The notes below the pieces were generated by a model that was given only the letters and a program-made list of their open reading frames with translations, was not told where the DNA came from and searched no databases. Shown one piece after another: positions 7,782 through 14,832 of a stretch of DNA of 19,720 bases. This DNA is from Peptococcaceae bacterium (GTDB taxonomy: Bacteria; Bacillota; Peptococcia; DRI-13; UBA5745), in contig JAISDM010000069.1 of the NCBI GenBank assembly GCA_031264885.1, positions 1 through 19,720 on the forward strand. Reading direction: 5' to 3'. The position numbers were made by a program, and so were the translations under genes. Within the stretch, counting starts at the first letter, position 1. Each line of letters starts with the position of its first letter.

Positions 7782-8690
7782 ATGCTTTTGACGGATGCTG
7801 TGGACCGGTTTTTGCTTTGGCTGGACGATGAGCGGAACGCGTCGCCTATGACTCTGAAATCCTATAGCCTGGATTGGCAGGATCTCTTTGCTTTTTTGGA
7901 GCAGTCGGAGGGGTTGGACATCCGGACGGCGGAGGTGGACGCCTTGGATCCGCTGGTGATCCGGCGGTATATTTACCATATGCACGGTCGTCAGCTGTCC
8001 AAAAATACCGTTCACCGCCATTTGGCGGCCATGAAGAGTTTCTATAAATTTCTTTCGGTTCAGCGGTGGATCCGGGATAATCCGATGGACCTGATTCCGC
8101 TGCCCAAACGGGAGAAACATCTGCCGCGGTTCCTGAATGTGGATGAAATGGGGCGGGTGCTGGAACAGCCGGATTTGTCTACCGAGGCCGGCTGCCGGGA
8201 CCAGGCCATCATGGAGGTGCTGTACGGATGCGGCCTGCGGGTTCAGGAGCTGGTGGGGCTGACTTTGAGCGCCGTCAGTCTGTCCTCGGGTCTGACCCGG
8301 GTGATGGGCAAGGGCGGCAGGGAGCGGGTGGTTCCCATGGGTTCCAAGGCTTGCGAGGCTTTATCGAGGTATTTGGAGGTCTGCAAAGCCACCCGGCGGA
8401 AGAAAAACACCCAGGCTCTGTTTCTGAACGTCCGGGGCGGGGCTTTGACAGATCGCGCGGTGCGTGATATTGTAAAGAAATACTGCGTCCAGGCACAGAC
8501 GAAGGAGATACTCTCTCCCCACGGCTTCCGGCACAGCTTCGCGACCCATCTGCTGGACAACGGAGCGGATCTCCGGGTGGTGCAGGAGCTGCTGGGACAC
8601 CGGAAGATATCCTCCACACAGATCTATACCCATGTATCGAGAAGTCATTTGCGCAAAATCTATTATCTTGCCCATCCCAGGGCGGAATGA
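7782..8690 (+). CDS. xerC: tyrosine recombinase XerC (CodV-type)
   Basis: Site-specific recombinase that, with a XerD partner, resolves chromosome dimers at dif. The 302-residue product has the N-terminal SAM-like core-binding domain (about 1-85) and the catalytic domain from about 105. All catalytic residues are present: R153 (YGCGLRVQEL), K177 (GKGGRER), H247 and R250 (HGFRHSFATH), H273 (LLGHRKI) and the nucleophile Y282 (STQIYTHVS). The ATG at 7782 is chosen because gggaggtg lies at 7769-7776 and the product begins at the family start; upstream in-frame codons run through the palindromic repeat. The stop TGA touches the hslV region. Its place before hslVU and codY is that of codV in Bacillus. 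No dif-like site was recognised nearby. Confidence 0.94.
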   Translation: MLLTDAVDRFLLWLDDERNASPMTLKSYSLDWQDLFAFLEQSEGLDIRTAEVDALDPLVIRRYIYHMHGRQLSKNTVHRHLAAMKSFYKFLSVQRWIRDNPMDLIPLPKREKHLPRFLNVDEMGRVLEQPDLSTEAGCRDQAIMEVLYGCGLRVQELVGLTLSAVSLSSGLTRVMGKGGRERVVPMGSKACEALSRYLEVCKATRRKKNTQALFLNVRGGALTDRAVRDIVKKYCVQAQTKEILSPHGFRHSFATHLLDNGADLRVVQELLGHRKISSTQIYTHVSRSHLRKIYYLAHPRAE

Positions 8691-8698
8691 GGTGCTGT

Positions 8699-9229
8699 AT
8701 GTTTGAAGGAACCACCATTATCGGCGTGCGCTACCAGGGGCAGACGGCGTTGGCGGGAGACGGCCAGGTGACCATGAGCGAAAAAATCATTATGAAAAGC
8801 CAATCCAAAAAAGTCCGGCGGCTGTATCACGGGAAAGTGGCCGCGGGCTTCGCGGGATCCGTCGCGGACGCCTTTGCCCTTTTCGATATGTTCGAGGGCA
8901 AACTGGAAGCCCATCAGGGAAATCTGCCCAGGGCCTGCGTGGAGTTGGCCAAATCCTGGCGCACAGACCGGACCCTGCGCCAGCTCCAGGCGATGCTGGT
9001 GGTGGCGGATACCGAGCATCTCCTGATGGTATCCGGCACGGGAGAGGTCATCGAGCCGGACGACGGGCTGGCGGCCATCGGTTCGGGCGGCCCTTACGCC
9101 TTGGCCGCGGCGCGGGCGCTGGCGCGCCACTCCTCTCTCGGAGCGGAGGAAATCGCCCGGACTTCTTTGGAAATCGCCGCTTCTATTTGCGTGTATACAA
9201 ACGATCAGATCATTGTGGAAAGGGTGTAA
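8699..9229 (+). CDS. hslV: ATP-dependent protease subunit HslV (ClpQ/CodW)
   Basis: Peptidase of the HslUV complex, a double hexameric ring relative of the proteasome beta subunit, acting in the cytoplasm with HslU. The 176-residue product begins MFEGTTIIG. Counting the first T after MFEG as residue 1 puts the conserved aspartate of GDGQ at 17 and a lysine at 33, the catalytic pattern of HslV, so a four-residue leader is probably removed to expose the N-terminal threonine. The conserved AGFAGSVADAF, VSGTGEVIEPDDG and AIGSGGPYALAAARAL follow. The ATG at 8699 has gaggtg at 8689-8694. An ATG at 8687, overlapping the xerC stop, would add four residues but has a poor ribosome site. hslU starts three bases after the stop. 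Confidence 0.95.
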   Translation: MFEGTTIIGVRYQGQTALAGDGQVTMSEKIIMKSQSKKVRRLYHGKVAAGFAGSVADAFALFDMFEGKLEAHQGNLPRACVELAKSWRTDRTLRQLQAMLVVADTEHLLMVSGTGEVIEPDDGLAAIGSGGPYALAAARALARHSSLGAEEIARTSLEIAASICVYTNDQIIVERV

Positions 9230-9232
9230 GGG

Positions 9233-10615
9233 ATGGAGATGAATTTGACGCCGCGGGAGATTGTGGCGGAGCTCGACCGTTATATCGTGGGACAGAACCA
9301 GGCCAAGAAAAAAGTGGCCATCGCGCTGCGGAACCGCTACCGCAGACAGATGCTCAGCGAAGAGATGAGACACGACGTTTTTCCCAAGAATATTCTCATG
9401 ATCGGCCCCACAGGCGTCGGCAAGACGGAAATCGCCCGGCGCCTGGCCAAATTGGTGAAAGCCCCCTTCATCAAGGTAGAGGCCACCAAGTTCACGGAGG
9501 TGGGCTATGTGGGCAGGGACGTGGAATCCATGATCCGGGATCTGCTGGAAGAGGCCATCCGCATGGTCCGCCAGGAAAAAACCGCGTCTATGGAAGCGGC
9601 CTGCCAAAAAATGGCACAGGAGATCCTGCTGGATGTGCTGCTGCCGCACACGGCCAGGCATTCCCTGGCGAAGAACCCGATGAATTTGTTCGGGGGCGGA
9701 GGGGGCAAGTCCCCTTCGGAGCCGGCCCCCGTCACAAGCGAGCAGCAGATGCAGCGGGAGCATGTGAAGGCCCAGCTGGAAGAGGGGAAGCTGGAAGAGG
9801 TGTTGGTGGAGATCGAGATCGAGGAAGAGGTGAAGACGCCCTTCGGAGGCATGGCCGGAACCACTTTGGAGGACATGGGCATCAACGTCCAGGACCTGTT
9901 CGGCTCCATGCTGCCGAAGAAGAAGGTCAAGAAAAAAATGAAGGTGAGCCAGGCCCGGAACATGCTCCAACAGCAGGAAGCGCAGAAGATGATCGATATG
10001 GATCAGGTGGAGAAGGAAGCCATCGAGAGAACGGAAGAAGAAGGCATCGTCTTTCTGGACGAGATGGATAAGATCATCGCGAAGGACGGGGGCCACGGCC
10101 CGGACGTATCGAGAGGCGGGGTTCAGCGGGATATCCTGCCCATCGTGGAAGGCGCCACGGTCAACACCCGGCACGGCGCGGTGAAGACCGATCATATCCT
10201 GTTCATCGGGGCGGGCGCTTTTCATCAGTCCAAGCCCTCCGACCTGATTCCGGAGCTCCAGGGGAGATTCCCGATCCGGGTGGAGCTGGAGAATCTGACC
10301 CGGGACGATTTAAGGCGTATTCTGACCCAGCCGCGCCATTCCCTGATTCAGCAATATTCAGAACTTCTAAAAATTGATCATGTTTTCATAGAATTTACTG
10401 AAAATGCTATTGATGAAATCGCGGATATTGCGTATACTGTTAACGATCAAACTGAAAATATCGGAGCGAGAAGGCTTCATACCATTATGGAGCAGGTGCT
10501 GGAGGACTTATTGTTCGACGCGCCGGCCCAAGCCTTCGAATTGGACGACCAATACATCAAGGGAAGACTTGCGGATATTGTCAAGAACCAGGATTTAAGC
10601 CGGTACATTCTCTAG
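9233..10615 (+). CDS. hslU: HslUV protease ATPase subunit HslU (ClpY)
   Basis: AAA+ unfoldase that feeds proteins into HslV. The 460-residue product has Walker A GPTGVGKT (58-65), the pore loop GYVGRD (91-96), the inserted I domain (about 110-250, here with a Gly-rich and a Lys-rich stretch), Walker B GIVFLDE (271-277) and the sensor-2 region NIGARRLHTIMEQVLEDL. The C-terminus ends RYIL, agreeing with the tail that docks in HslV. Another ATG at 9239 is possible. From about 10350 to 10465 synonymous codons switch from GC-ending to AT-ending (for example att gaa ttt act gaa aat) although the protein stays conserved; this stretch holds the proposed codY promoter and operator. Confidence 0.96.
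   Translation: MEMNLTPREIVAELDRYIVGQNQAKKKVAIALRNRYRRQMLSEEMRHDVFPKNILMIGPTGVGKTEIARRLAKLVKAPFIKVEATKFTEVGYVGRDVESMIRDLLEEAIRMVRQEKTASMEAACQKMAQEILLDVLLPHTARHSLAKNPMNLFGGGGGKSPSEPAPVTSEQQMQREHVKAQLEEGKLEEVLVEIEIEEEVKTPFGGMAGTTLEDMGINVQDLFGSMLPKKKVKKKMKVSQARNMLQQQEAQKMIDMDQVEKEAIERTEEEGIVFLDEMDKIIAKDGGHGPDVSRGGVQRDILPIVEGATVNTRHGAVKTDHILFIGAGAFHQSKPSDLIPELQGRFPIRVELENLTRDDLRRILTQPRHSLIQQYSELLKIDHVFIEFTENAIDEIADIAYTVNDQTENIGARRLHTIMEQVLEDLLFDAPAQAFELDDQYIKGRLADIVKNQDLSRYIL
10392..10406 (+). promoter_or_regulatory. predicted CodY operator inside hslU
   Basis: aatttactgaaaatg matches 13 of 15 positions of the CodY consensus AATTTTCWGAAAATT, with mismatches at positions 6 and 15. It ends three bases before the -35 element at 10410. 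A second half-site, ctgaaaat, lies at 10452-10459, just past the predicted transcription start. CodY bound here could control its own gene. The match is read directly; its function is inferred. Confidence 0.5.
10410..10438 (+). promoter_or_regulatory. predicted internal sigma-A promoter for codY
   Basis: TTGATG (10410-10415) and TATACT (10433-10438) are spaced by exactly 17 bases inside the AT-rich 3' part of hslU. Transcription would start near 10445, leaving a leader of roughly 265 bases before the codY ATG. It would uncouple codY from hslVU expression. Confidence 0.5.
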
Positions 10616-10644
10616 TGTCGTGGGCTTTACGCGCCAAATCCATG

Positions 10645-10671
10645 TGCTGACGAATCATTCATTTCGCAGCA
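10645..10671 (+). other. hairpin in the hslU-codY spacer
   Basis: tgctg-a-cgaa (10645-10654) pairs with ttcgcagca (10663-10671), nine pairs with one bulged A and an eight-base loop. A short T-run (10682-10686) follows only about ten bases later, so it is a poor terminator; it may stabilise the codY transcript or mark an RNA end. No gene lies in 10616-10711. Confidence 0.4.
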
Positions 10672-10711
10672 ACACTCGGTATTTTTGGGTAATTTTAGGA
10701 GGAAGAATAAA

Positions 10712-11497
10712 ATGAAGACCCTATTGGAAAAAACCAGAACGATCAACAAGTTGCTGCAAAAATCAGCGGGAAGCACGGTGGAGTTTGCCGAAATGGCAAA
10801 TGTGCTGTGCGATTTAATCGACGCCAATGTGTACATCGTGGGCAGACGCGGCAAGATATTGGGATACGCCTTCATGGACGGATTCCAGTGCGCGGTGATC
10901 GAGGAGATCGTGGGAAAGACGGAGCGCTTTCCGGAGGTGTACAACGAAAACCTGCTTCGGATCGGCCAGACCCAGGCGAATTTGCATAACGAAAAGGACG
11001 AGTGCGTCTTCGGGGTGGTCAATGGGAGCGACTGCGCTTTTCCGGGCAAAATCACCACCGTGGTGCCCATCATCGGGGGCGGGGAGCGTCAGGGCACCCT
11101 GCTTCTGGCCAAATTCAAGGTTGAGTTCACGTATGAGGACACCATTCTGGCTGAGTACGGCGCCACTGTGATCGGGATGGAAATTCTGAGAGCCAAGGCG
11201 GAACGCATCGAGGAGGAGGCCCGCAAGAAGGCGGCGGTCCAAGTGGCCATCGGCACATTATCCTATTCGGAGATGGAAGCCATCGAGCATATCTTCGCGG
11301 AGCTGGAGGGCAACGAAGCATTGCTGGTCGCCAGCAAGATCGCGGACAGGGTGGGGATTACCCGTTCGGTCATTGTGAACGCCCTCCGGAAATTTGAGAG
11401 CGCGGGGGTCATCGAATCCAAATCTCTGGGCATGAAGGGAACCTATATCCGGGTGCTGAACGACAATCTTCTGGAAGAACTGGCAAAACTTAAATGA
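10712..11497 (+). CDS. codY: GTP-sensing transcriptional pleiotropic repressor CodY
   Basis: Global nutrient regulator; binds DNA when branched-chain amino acids and GTP are plentiful and represses amino-acid uptake, competence and motility genes in Bacillus. The 261-residue product matches the family length. It has an N-terminal GAF domain (about 1-155) that carries the amino-acid pocket, a helical linker, and a C-terminal winged helix-turn-helix (about 203-248) with the highly conserved ASKIADRVGITRSVIVNALR. The ATG at 10712 follows an ideal ribosome site (aggaggaa, 10697-10704). A terminator follows at once. A nearly consensus CodY box and promoter inside hslU upstream suggest autoregulation, which is known for CodY in some Bacillota such as Lactococcus. 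Confidence 0.96.
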   Translation: MKTLLEKTRTINKLLQKSAGSTVEFAEMANVLCDLIDANVYIVGRRGKILGYAFMDGFQCAVIEEIVGKTERFPEVYNENLLRIGQTQANLHNEKDECVFGVVNGSDCAFPGKITTVVPIIGGGERQGTLLLAKFKVEFTYEDTILAEYGATVIGMEILRAKAERIEEEARKKAAVQVAIGTLSYSEMEAIEHIFAELEGNEALLVASKIADRVGITRSVIVNALRKFESAGVIESKSLGMKGTYIRVLNDNLLEELAKLK

Positions 11498-11510
11498 GAA
11501 TAATAATTCA

Positions 11511-11548
11511 GGACTATGGTGCAATACTATAGTCCATTTTGTATTTTT
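11511..11548 (+). terminator. intrinsic terminator after codY
   Basis: ggactatggt (11511-11520) pairs with actatagtcc (11526-11535), ten pairs including one G-U, with loop gcaat, followed directly by the T-rich tail attttgtattttt. It starts 14 bases after the codY stop and separates codY from the flagellar operon, which must then have its own promoter in 11549-11620. That stretch is very AT-rich; the best sigma-A-like pair I see, TTTAAA (11568) and TATAGA (11592), is poor, and no sigma-D site stands out. Confidence 0.78.
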
Positions 11549-11632
11549 ATAGGATGAAAAGAGGATTTTTAAAATAAATCAAGAATATCAATATAGATTA
11601 TCTCTTCTTATGTAAATAGGCGGGTGATTTGG

Positions 11633-12151
11633 TTGATTCGGACACAGTTGACTCAGCTGCTGGGGAAGGGCTTGGACGGCGGCGCGCTGACCCAGACGGT
11701 TCACACTAATAATCTGGCGAATGAAAATACGCCTGGATTCAAGAAAAGCGAGGTCTATTTCAAGCATACACTGGAGGCTTTTTTGCAGGATACATATCCC
11801 TATCTCCGCAAAACCCGAGCGGCCCATCTGCCCTTGGGCCCTTATACGGAGGAGGAAGACCGGCTGAGGGGCACCCGGGCGGGGCATTACCCCTTATATG
11901 AGACGCCGGCCTCGGCGGAGAGCATGAAGAAGACCGGCCCCCGGCATCTGGGGCTGGTGACGGGCGCGGACGGACCCATCGTGGCGTACAACATGGAGAC
12001 TTACGCTCTGCGAAGCGACGGCAACAACGTGGATGTGGACATGGAGCAGGCCGCGCTGGCGGAGAACGAGATCTATTACAATACGTTGACCCAGCTGCTG
12101 AGCAGTCAGTACGGACTGCTCAGTTCGGCAGTGAGTGAAGGAAGGAGATAG
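11633..12151 (+). CDS. flgB: flagellar basal-body rod protein FlgB
   Basis: Proximal rod subunit of the flagellar basal body, exported by the flagellar type III system. The product has the conserved N-terminal helix with NNLANENTPGFKKSEVYF, and the C-terminal SDGNNVDVDMEQAALAENEIYYN motif. The TTG at 11633 is preferred, with ggcggg at 11619-11624 eight bases ahead; GTG at 11624 lacks a site. At 172 residues it is about 40 longer than the usual 130. The extra length lies in the middle and consists of a three-fold repeat: TRAAHLPL (T61), TRAGHYPL (T81) and TGPRHLGL (T101), spaced exactly 20 residues apart. Normal FlgB has one such TxxxH. First gene of the flagellar operon; flgC follows two bases after the stop. 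Confidence 0.93.
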   Translation: MIRTQLTQLLGKGLDGGALTQTVHTNNLANENTPGFKKSEVYFKHTLEAFLQDTYPYLRKTRAAHLPLGPYTEEEDRLRGTRAGHYPLYETPASAESMKKTGPRHLGLVTGADGPIVAYNMETYALRSDGNNVDVDMEQAALAENEIYYNTLTQLLSSQYGLLSSAVSEGRR

Positions 12152-12153
12152 GT

Positions 12154-12603
12154 ATGAATTTATTTCACTCGATGAAGATCAGCGCTTCCGGTATGAGCGC
12201 CGAGCGTCTCAGGATGGACGTGATCGCGTCCAATATCGCCAACGCGGATACGACGCGGACCCCCGAAGGGGGGGCTTACAGGCGGCATGTGTCTCTGATG
12301 CAGGCGCAGCCTGCCGTGAACTCCTTTCAGTTTCTGCTGCGCCGCTCCAAAGCCGCGATCTTTGAGCCTTATCTCAACGGGGTGCGGGTGGGCGCCATCG
12401 TGGAGGATCCCTCCCCGATGAAGATGGTCTATGACCCGACCCATCCCGACGCTCAGGAAGACGGCTATGTGGAGTATCCCAACGTGGACATAATGAAAGA
12501 GATGGTTGAGCTGATCACGGCCAGCCGGGGGTATGAGTCCAATGTCACCGCTTTTAACTCGGTCAAGAATATGGCCTTGAAGGCGTTGGAAATTGGCAGG
12601 TAG
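12154..12603 (+). CDS. flgC: flagellar basal-body rod protein FlgC
   Basis: Second proximal rod protein, exported and assembled with FlgB on the FliE adaptor. The 149-residue product has the usual length, the N-terminal rod signature MSAERLRMDVIASNIANADT followed by TPEGGAYRRH, and the conserved C-terminal helix VDIMKEMVELITASRGYESN with FNSVKNMALKALEIGR. The ATG at 12154 has aaggag at 12142-12147 overlapping the flgB stop region. Downstream are 59 bases of GT-rich direct repeats before fliE. Confidence 0.96.
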   Translation: MNLFHSMKISASGMSAERLRMDVIASNIANADTTRTPEGGAYRRHVSLMQAQPAVNSFQFLLRRSKAAIFEPYLNGVRVGAIVEDPSPMKMVYDPTHPDAQEDGYVEYPNVDIMKEMVELITASRGYESNVTAFNSVKNMALKALEIGR

Positions 12604-12608
12604 TTTTT

Positions 12609-12671
12609 AGTGGGCAGTGATGAGCGGATAGAGATGAGTGGGCTGTGAGGAGTGAGTGGGCTGTGGTTGAG
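12609..12671 (+). repeat. degenerate direct repeats over the fliE start
   Basis: Three versions of agtgggcwgtg occur at 12609, 12637 and 12655; the last two share gagtgggctgtg exactly at 12636-12647 and 12654-12665, 18 bases apart. Each of these two ends in an in-frame GTG (12645 and 12663), so the repeat duplicates the possible fliE start codon in frame. Confidence 0.65.
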
Positions 12672-13202
12672 TCTTTTTACGGGGTTGGCAGGCTGAAACC
12701 TACGGATCTGATGACAGATGTGCTGGGCTTTAGGAATAATACGGGAACGGCCGGGGTGGACGGATTTCAGGACGTGCTGGCCGAGGCTGTGGAGAGCGTG
12801 ACCGCCGAGCGTGAACGGATCGGGTTGGTACCGTTGAGTTTGTCGGGATTGTCGGATTCGTCGGGTTCTTCGGGAGTATCGGGGTTGACGGGCTTGTCGG
12901 GGTTGACGGGCTTGTCGGGAGTATCGAGTTTGCCGGGTTTGTTGGGCTTGTCGGAAGTGAACGGGAGTACCGGAACCGGGTTTGATCAGCTGAAGAATTT
13001 GGCTTCTCAGGTTCTGGGCAAAGTGAACGCGGCCCAGCTCGCGGCGGATGAATTGGCGAAGGATTATGCCCTGGGCGAGAACGTGGAGGTGCATCAGGTG
13101 ATTATGGCGGCGGAGGAAGCCAGCCTGGCGTTTCAGCTGACGGTGCAGATCCAGAACAAACTGGTCGAGGCTTATCAGGAAATCATGAGAATGCAGGTAT
13201 AA
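12663..13202 (+). CDS. fliE: flagellar hook-basal body protein FliE with a repeat-bearing N-terminal extension
   Basis: Adaptor joining the FliF MS ring to the rod. The last 85 residues are typical: LGKVNAAQLAADELAKDYAL, then VEVHQVIMAAEEASLAFQL and the hallmark NKLVEAYQEIMRMQV. Normal FliE is about 100 residues; this one is 179. The extra N-terminal part has a segment (FQDVLAEAVESVT) that looks like another copy of the FliE helix, then about 45 residues of Gly-Ser-Leu repeats (SGLTGLSGLTGLSG). The GTG at 12663 is chosen because aggag lies at 12648-12652; GTG at 12645 is an in-frame alternative with a weaker site. Five bases separate it from fliF. The C-terminal identity is firm; the start is not. 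Confidence 0.9.
   Translation: MVESFYGVGRLKPTDLMTDVLGFRNNTGTAGVDGFQDVLAEAVESVTAERERIGLVPLSLSGLSDSSGSSGVSGLTGLSGLTGLSGVSSLPGLLGLSEVNGSTGTGFDQLKNLASQVLGKVNAAQLAADELAKDYALGENVEVHQVIMAAEEASLAFQLTVQIQNKLVEAYQEIMRMQV
12881..12916 (+). repeat. perfect 18-bp tandem duplication within fliE
   Basis: ggggttgacgggcttgtc occurs twice in tandem at 12881-12898 and 12899-12916, within a longer run (about 12835-12950) of ttg-tcg-gg triplets coding Leu, Ser, Gly and Thr. The period is a multiple of three, so gain or loss of copies would keep the frame and only change the linker length. Confidence 0.85.
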
Positions 13203-13206
13203 GGCG

Positions 13207-14820
13207 ATGAATTTCTTGACCCGAGTAAGGGAACAACTGGAGAAGTTATGGGAGAACTTTGCCCTGTGGCAGAAAATTGTCCTGGGCGCGATACTGGCCG
13301 TAAGCATTGTGGCTGTGGTGCTGGTGGCCTATAATATGCGGCAGGAGCCCGAGATGGACGTTCTGTATAATGACTTAGAGGCGACGGACGCCCAGGCCAT
13401 CACGGAACGGCTGACAGAAATGAATGTCCAATATGTTCTGGCGGACGACGGACGGGCCATATTGGTTCCGGCGGACCGGAAGTACCAGCTGCGTTTGGAC
13501 TTAGCGGATTTGAATCTAACCGGAGTGGTGGGCTTCGAGACATACGACACCACCCGTTTCGGCGAGACGGATACGGACAAACAAGTCCGGTTCCTGATCG
13601 CCCTTCAGGGCGAGCTGACCCGGACCATCGAGCAGATGGCGGAGGTGCAGTCCGCCCGCGTACATATTTCAATGCCGGCCCAGTCTTTGTACCGGAATGA
13701 GAAGAAAGCCACCACCGCGTCGGTGATGCTCCGTCTCTATGAGAACACCAGCGTCACGCCGGATCAGGTGGAGACGATTATGTCCTTCATCAGTCACAGC
13801 GTAGACGGGCTGGAGCCCCAGGACGTGACGGTCATGGACATAGAGGGCAACCGGCTGTCGGACGAGGTGAACGGGACGACCTCCGCCATCACCCCTGAGA
13901 TGCTGGCCAATTATATGGCGATGAGCCTGGACCGTGAGAACCGGATCGTCCGCAATGTGCAGACCATGCTGGAACGGGTGCGGGGGCCGGGGCAGGCCGT
14001 CGTGCGCGCCTCGGTGGAGATGGATTTTGACGCGATCAGCACGGTGGAAGAAAGGCTGTTGGAGCCGCCCGCCCCGGTCAGCGAGCATACCCGGACGGAA
14101 TCCGCCACGGGAATGAGCGGGACGACCGGCGAGAACCCCGCCGACACCAATATGGGGGGGCCCATTTACGGGATCCCCTGGTCGACGGGGGATTCCACCT
14201 GGGATATGGAGGAACGGACCACCAATTACGAGAGCGGCAAGGCAGTGGAGACCCGGACGGTGGCGCCCGGCCAGCTGACCCGGGTGACGGTTTCCGTCGC
14301 CATCAACGGGGAACTGAGCGAAGACGAGCAGCAGCAGATATATGACCTGGTGGTCTCGGCGGCCGGCTTGAGCGAACCCCGGGGCGATCTGCTGACGGTG
14401 GTCGGCGTGCCTTTTTATGACGACTTTACCCAGCTGATGGATCAGGAATTGGCCGCCATGCAAGAGGCGGAGAGACAGCGTCAGATGATTCAGATCGCCC
14501 TCATCATTCTGGGCCTGATCCTCTTGCTGCTGCTGATTTTCTTTGCCATGAGAAAGATGAACGCGGCCACCGAGGCTCAGACCCAGCTGATCGCGGAGGC
14601 GGCGGAGGCGGAACTGGCCGAAGGCGAGGGCGAAGGAGAGATTCCCCCGGATTTGGGTTTGGATATGCTGGTGGAGTCGGAGGGGGAACCGGCCATAGAC
14701 GCCGAGATGACGCCGGAGGCTTTGGAGAAGAAAGCGCTCCGCGCCCAGATTGAGAAATTGATTCAAACGAACCCGGAAGAAGTGGGGAAGGTACTAAAAA
14801 CCTGGTTAATAGAGGATTAG
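13207..14820 (+). CDS. fliF: flagellar M-ring protein FliF
   Basis: Forms the MS ring in the cytoplasmic membrane, the base for rod and switch. The 537-residue product has the family length, a first membrane segment at about 24-43 (IVLGAILAVSIVAVVLVAYN), the ring-building motifs with VARVHISMP-type sequence SARVHISMP, a Gly/Ser/Thr-rich periplasmic loop (about 285-345), a second membrane segment at about 427-447 (IALIILGLILLLLLIFF) and a cytoplasmic acidic tail ending EEVGKVLKTWLIED, which is the FliG-binding end. The ATG at 13207 lies five bases after the fliE stop with only a weak ribosome site (aggtataagg), suggesting translational coupling to fliE. fliG begins 12 bases after the stop. Confidence 0.97.
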   Translation: MNFLTRVREQLEKLWENFALWQKIVLGAILAVSIVAVVLVAYNMRQEPEMDVLYNDLEATDAQAITERLTEMNVQYVLADDGRAILVPADRKYQLRLDLADLNLTGVVGFETYDTTRFGETDTDKQVRFLIALQGELTRTIEQMAEVQSARVHISMPAQSLYRNEKKATTASVMLRLYENTSVTPDQVETIMSFISHSVDGLEPQDVTVMDIEGNRLSDEVNGTTSAITPEMLANYMAMSLDRENRIVRNVQTMLERVRGPGQAVVRASVEMDFDAISTVEERLLEPPAPVSEHTRTESATGMSGTTGENPADTNMGGPIYGIPWSTGDSTWDMEERTTNYESGKAVETRTVAPGQLTRVTVSVAINGELSEDEQQQIYDLVVSAAGLSEPRGDLLTVVGVPFYDDFTQLMDQELAAMQEAERQRQMIQIALIILGLILLLLLIFFAMRKMNAATEAQTQLIAEAAEAELAEGEGEGEIPPDLGLDMLVESEGEPAIDAEMTPEALEKKALRAQIEKLIQTNPEEVGKVLKTWLIED

Positions 14821-14832
14821 GGGTGAATTGGG

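Noticed and set aside
6162..8120. Very long antisense frame opposite trmFO and xerC
   Set aside because: Arg/His/Pro-rich composition typical of frames opposite GC-rich genes; it spans two real genes and the palindrome between them.
8663..10225. Long antisense frame opposite hslV and hslU
   Set aside because: His/Leu-rich shadow of conserved genes with no recognisable domain.
11549..11632. Sigma-D (SigD/FliA) promoter for the flagellar operon
   Set aside because: No acceptable TAAA-N15-GCCGATAT match was found; a promoter is expected there but I could not identify it.
12835..12950. CRISPR-like or spacer-repeat array
   Set aside because: The repeats are short, in frame, without unique spacers, and lie inside the fliE coding sequence.
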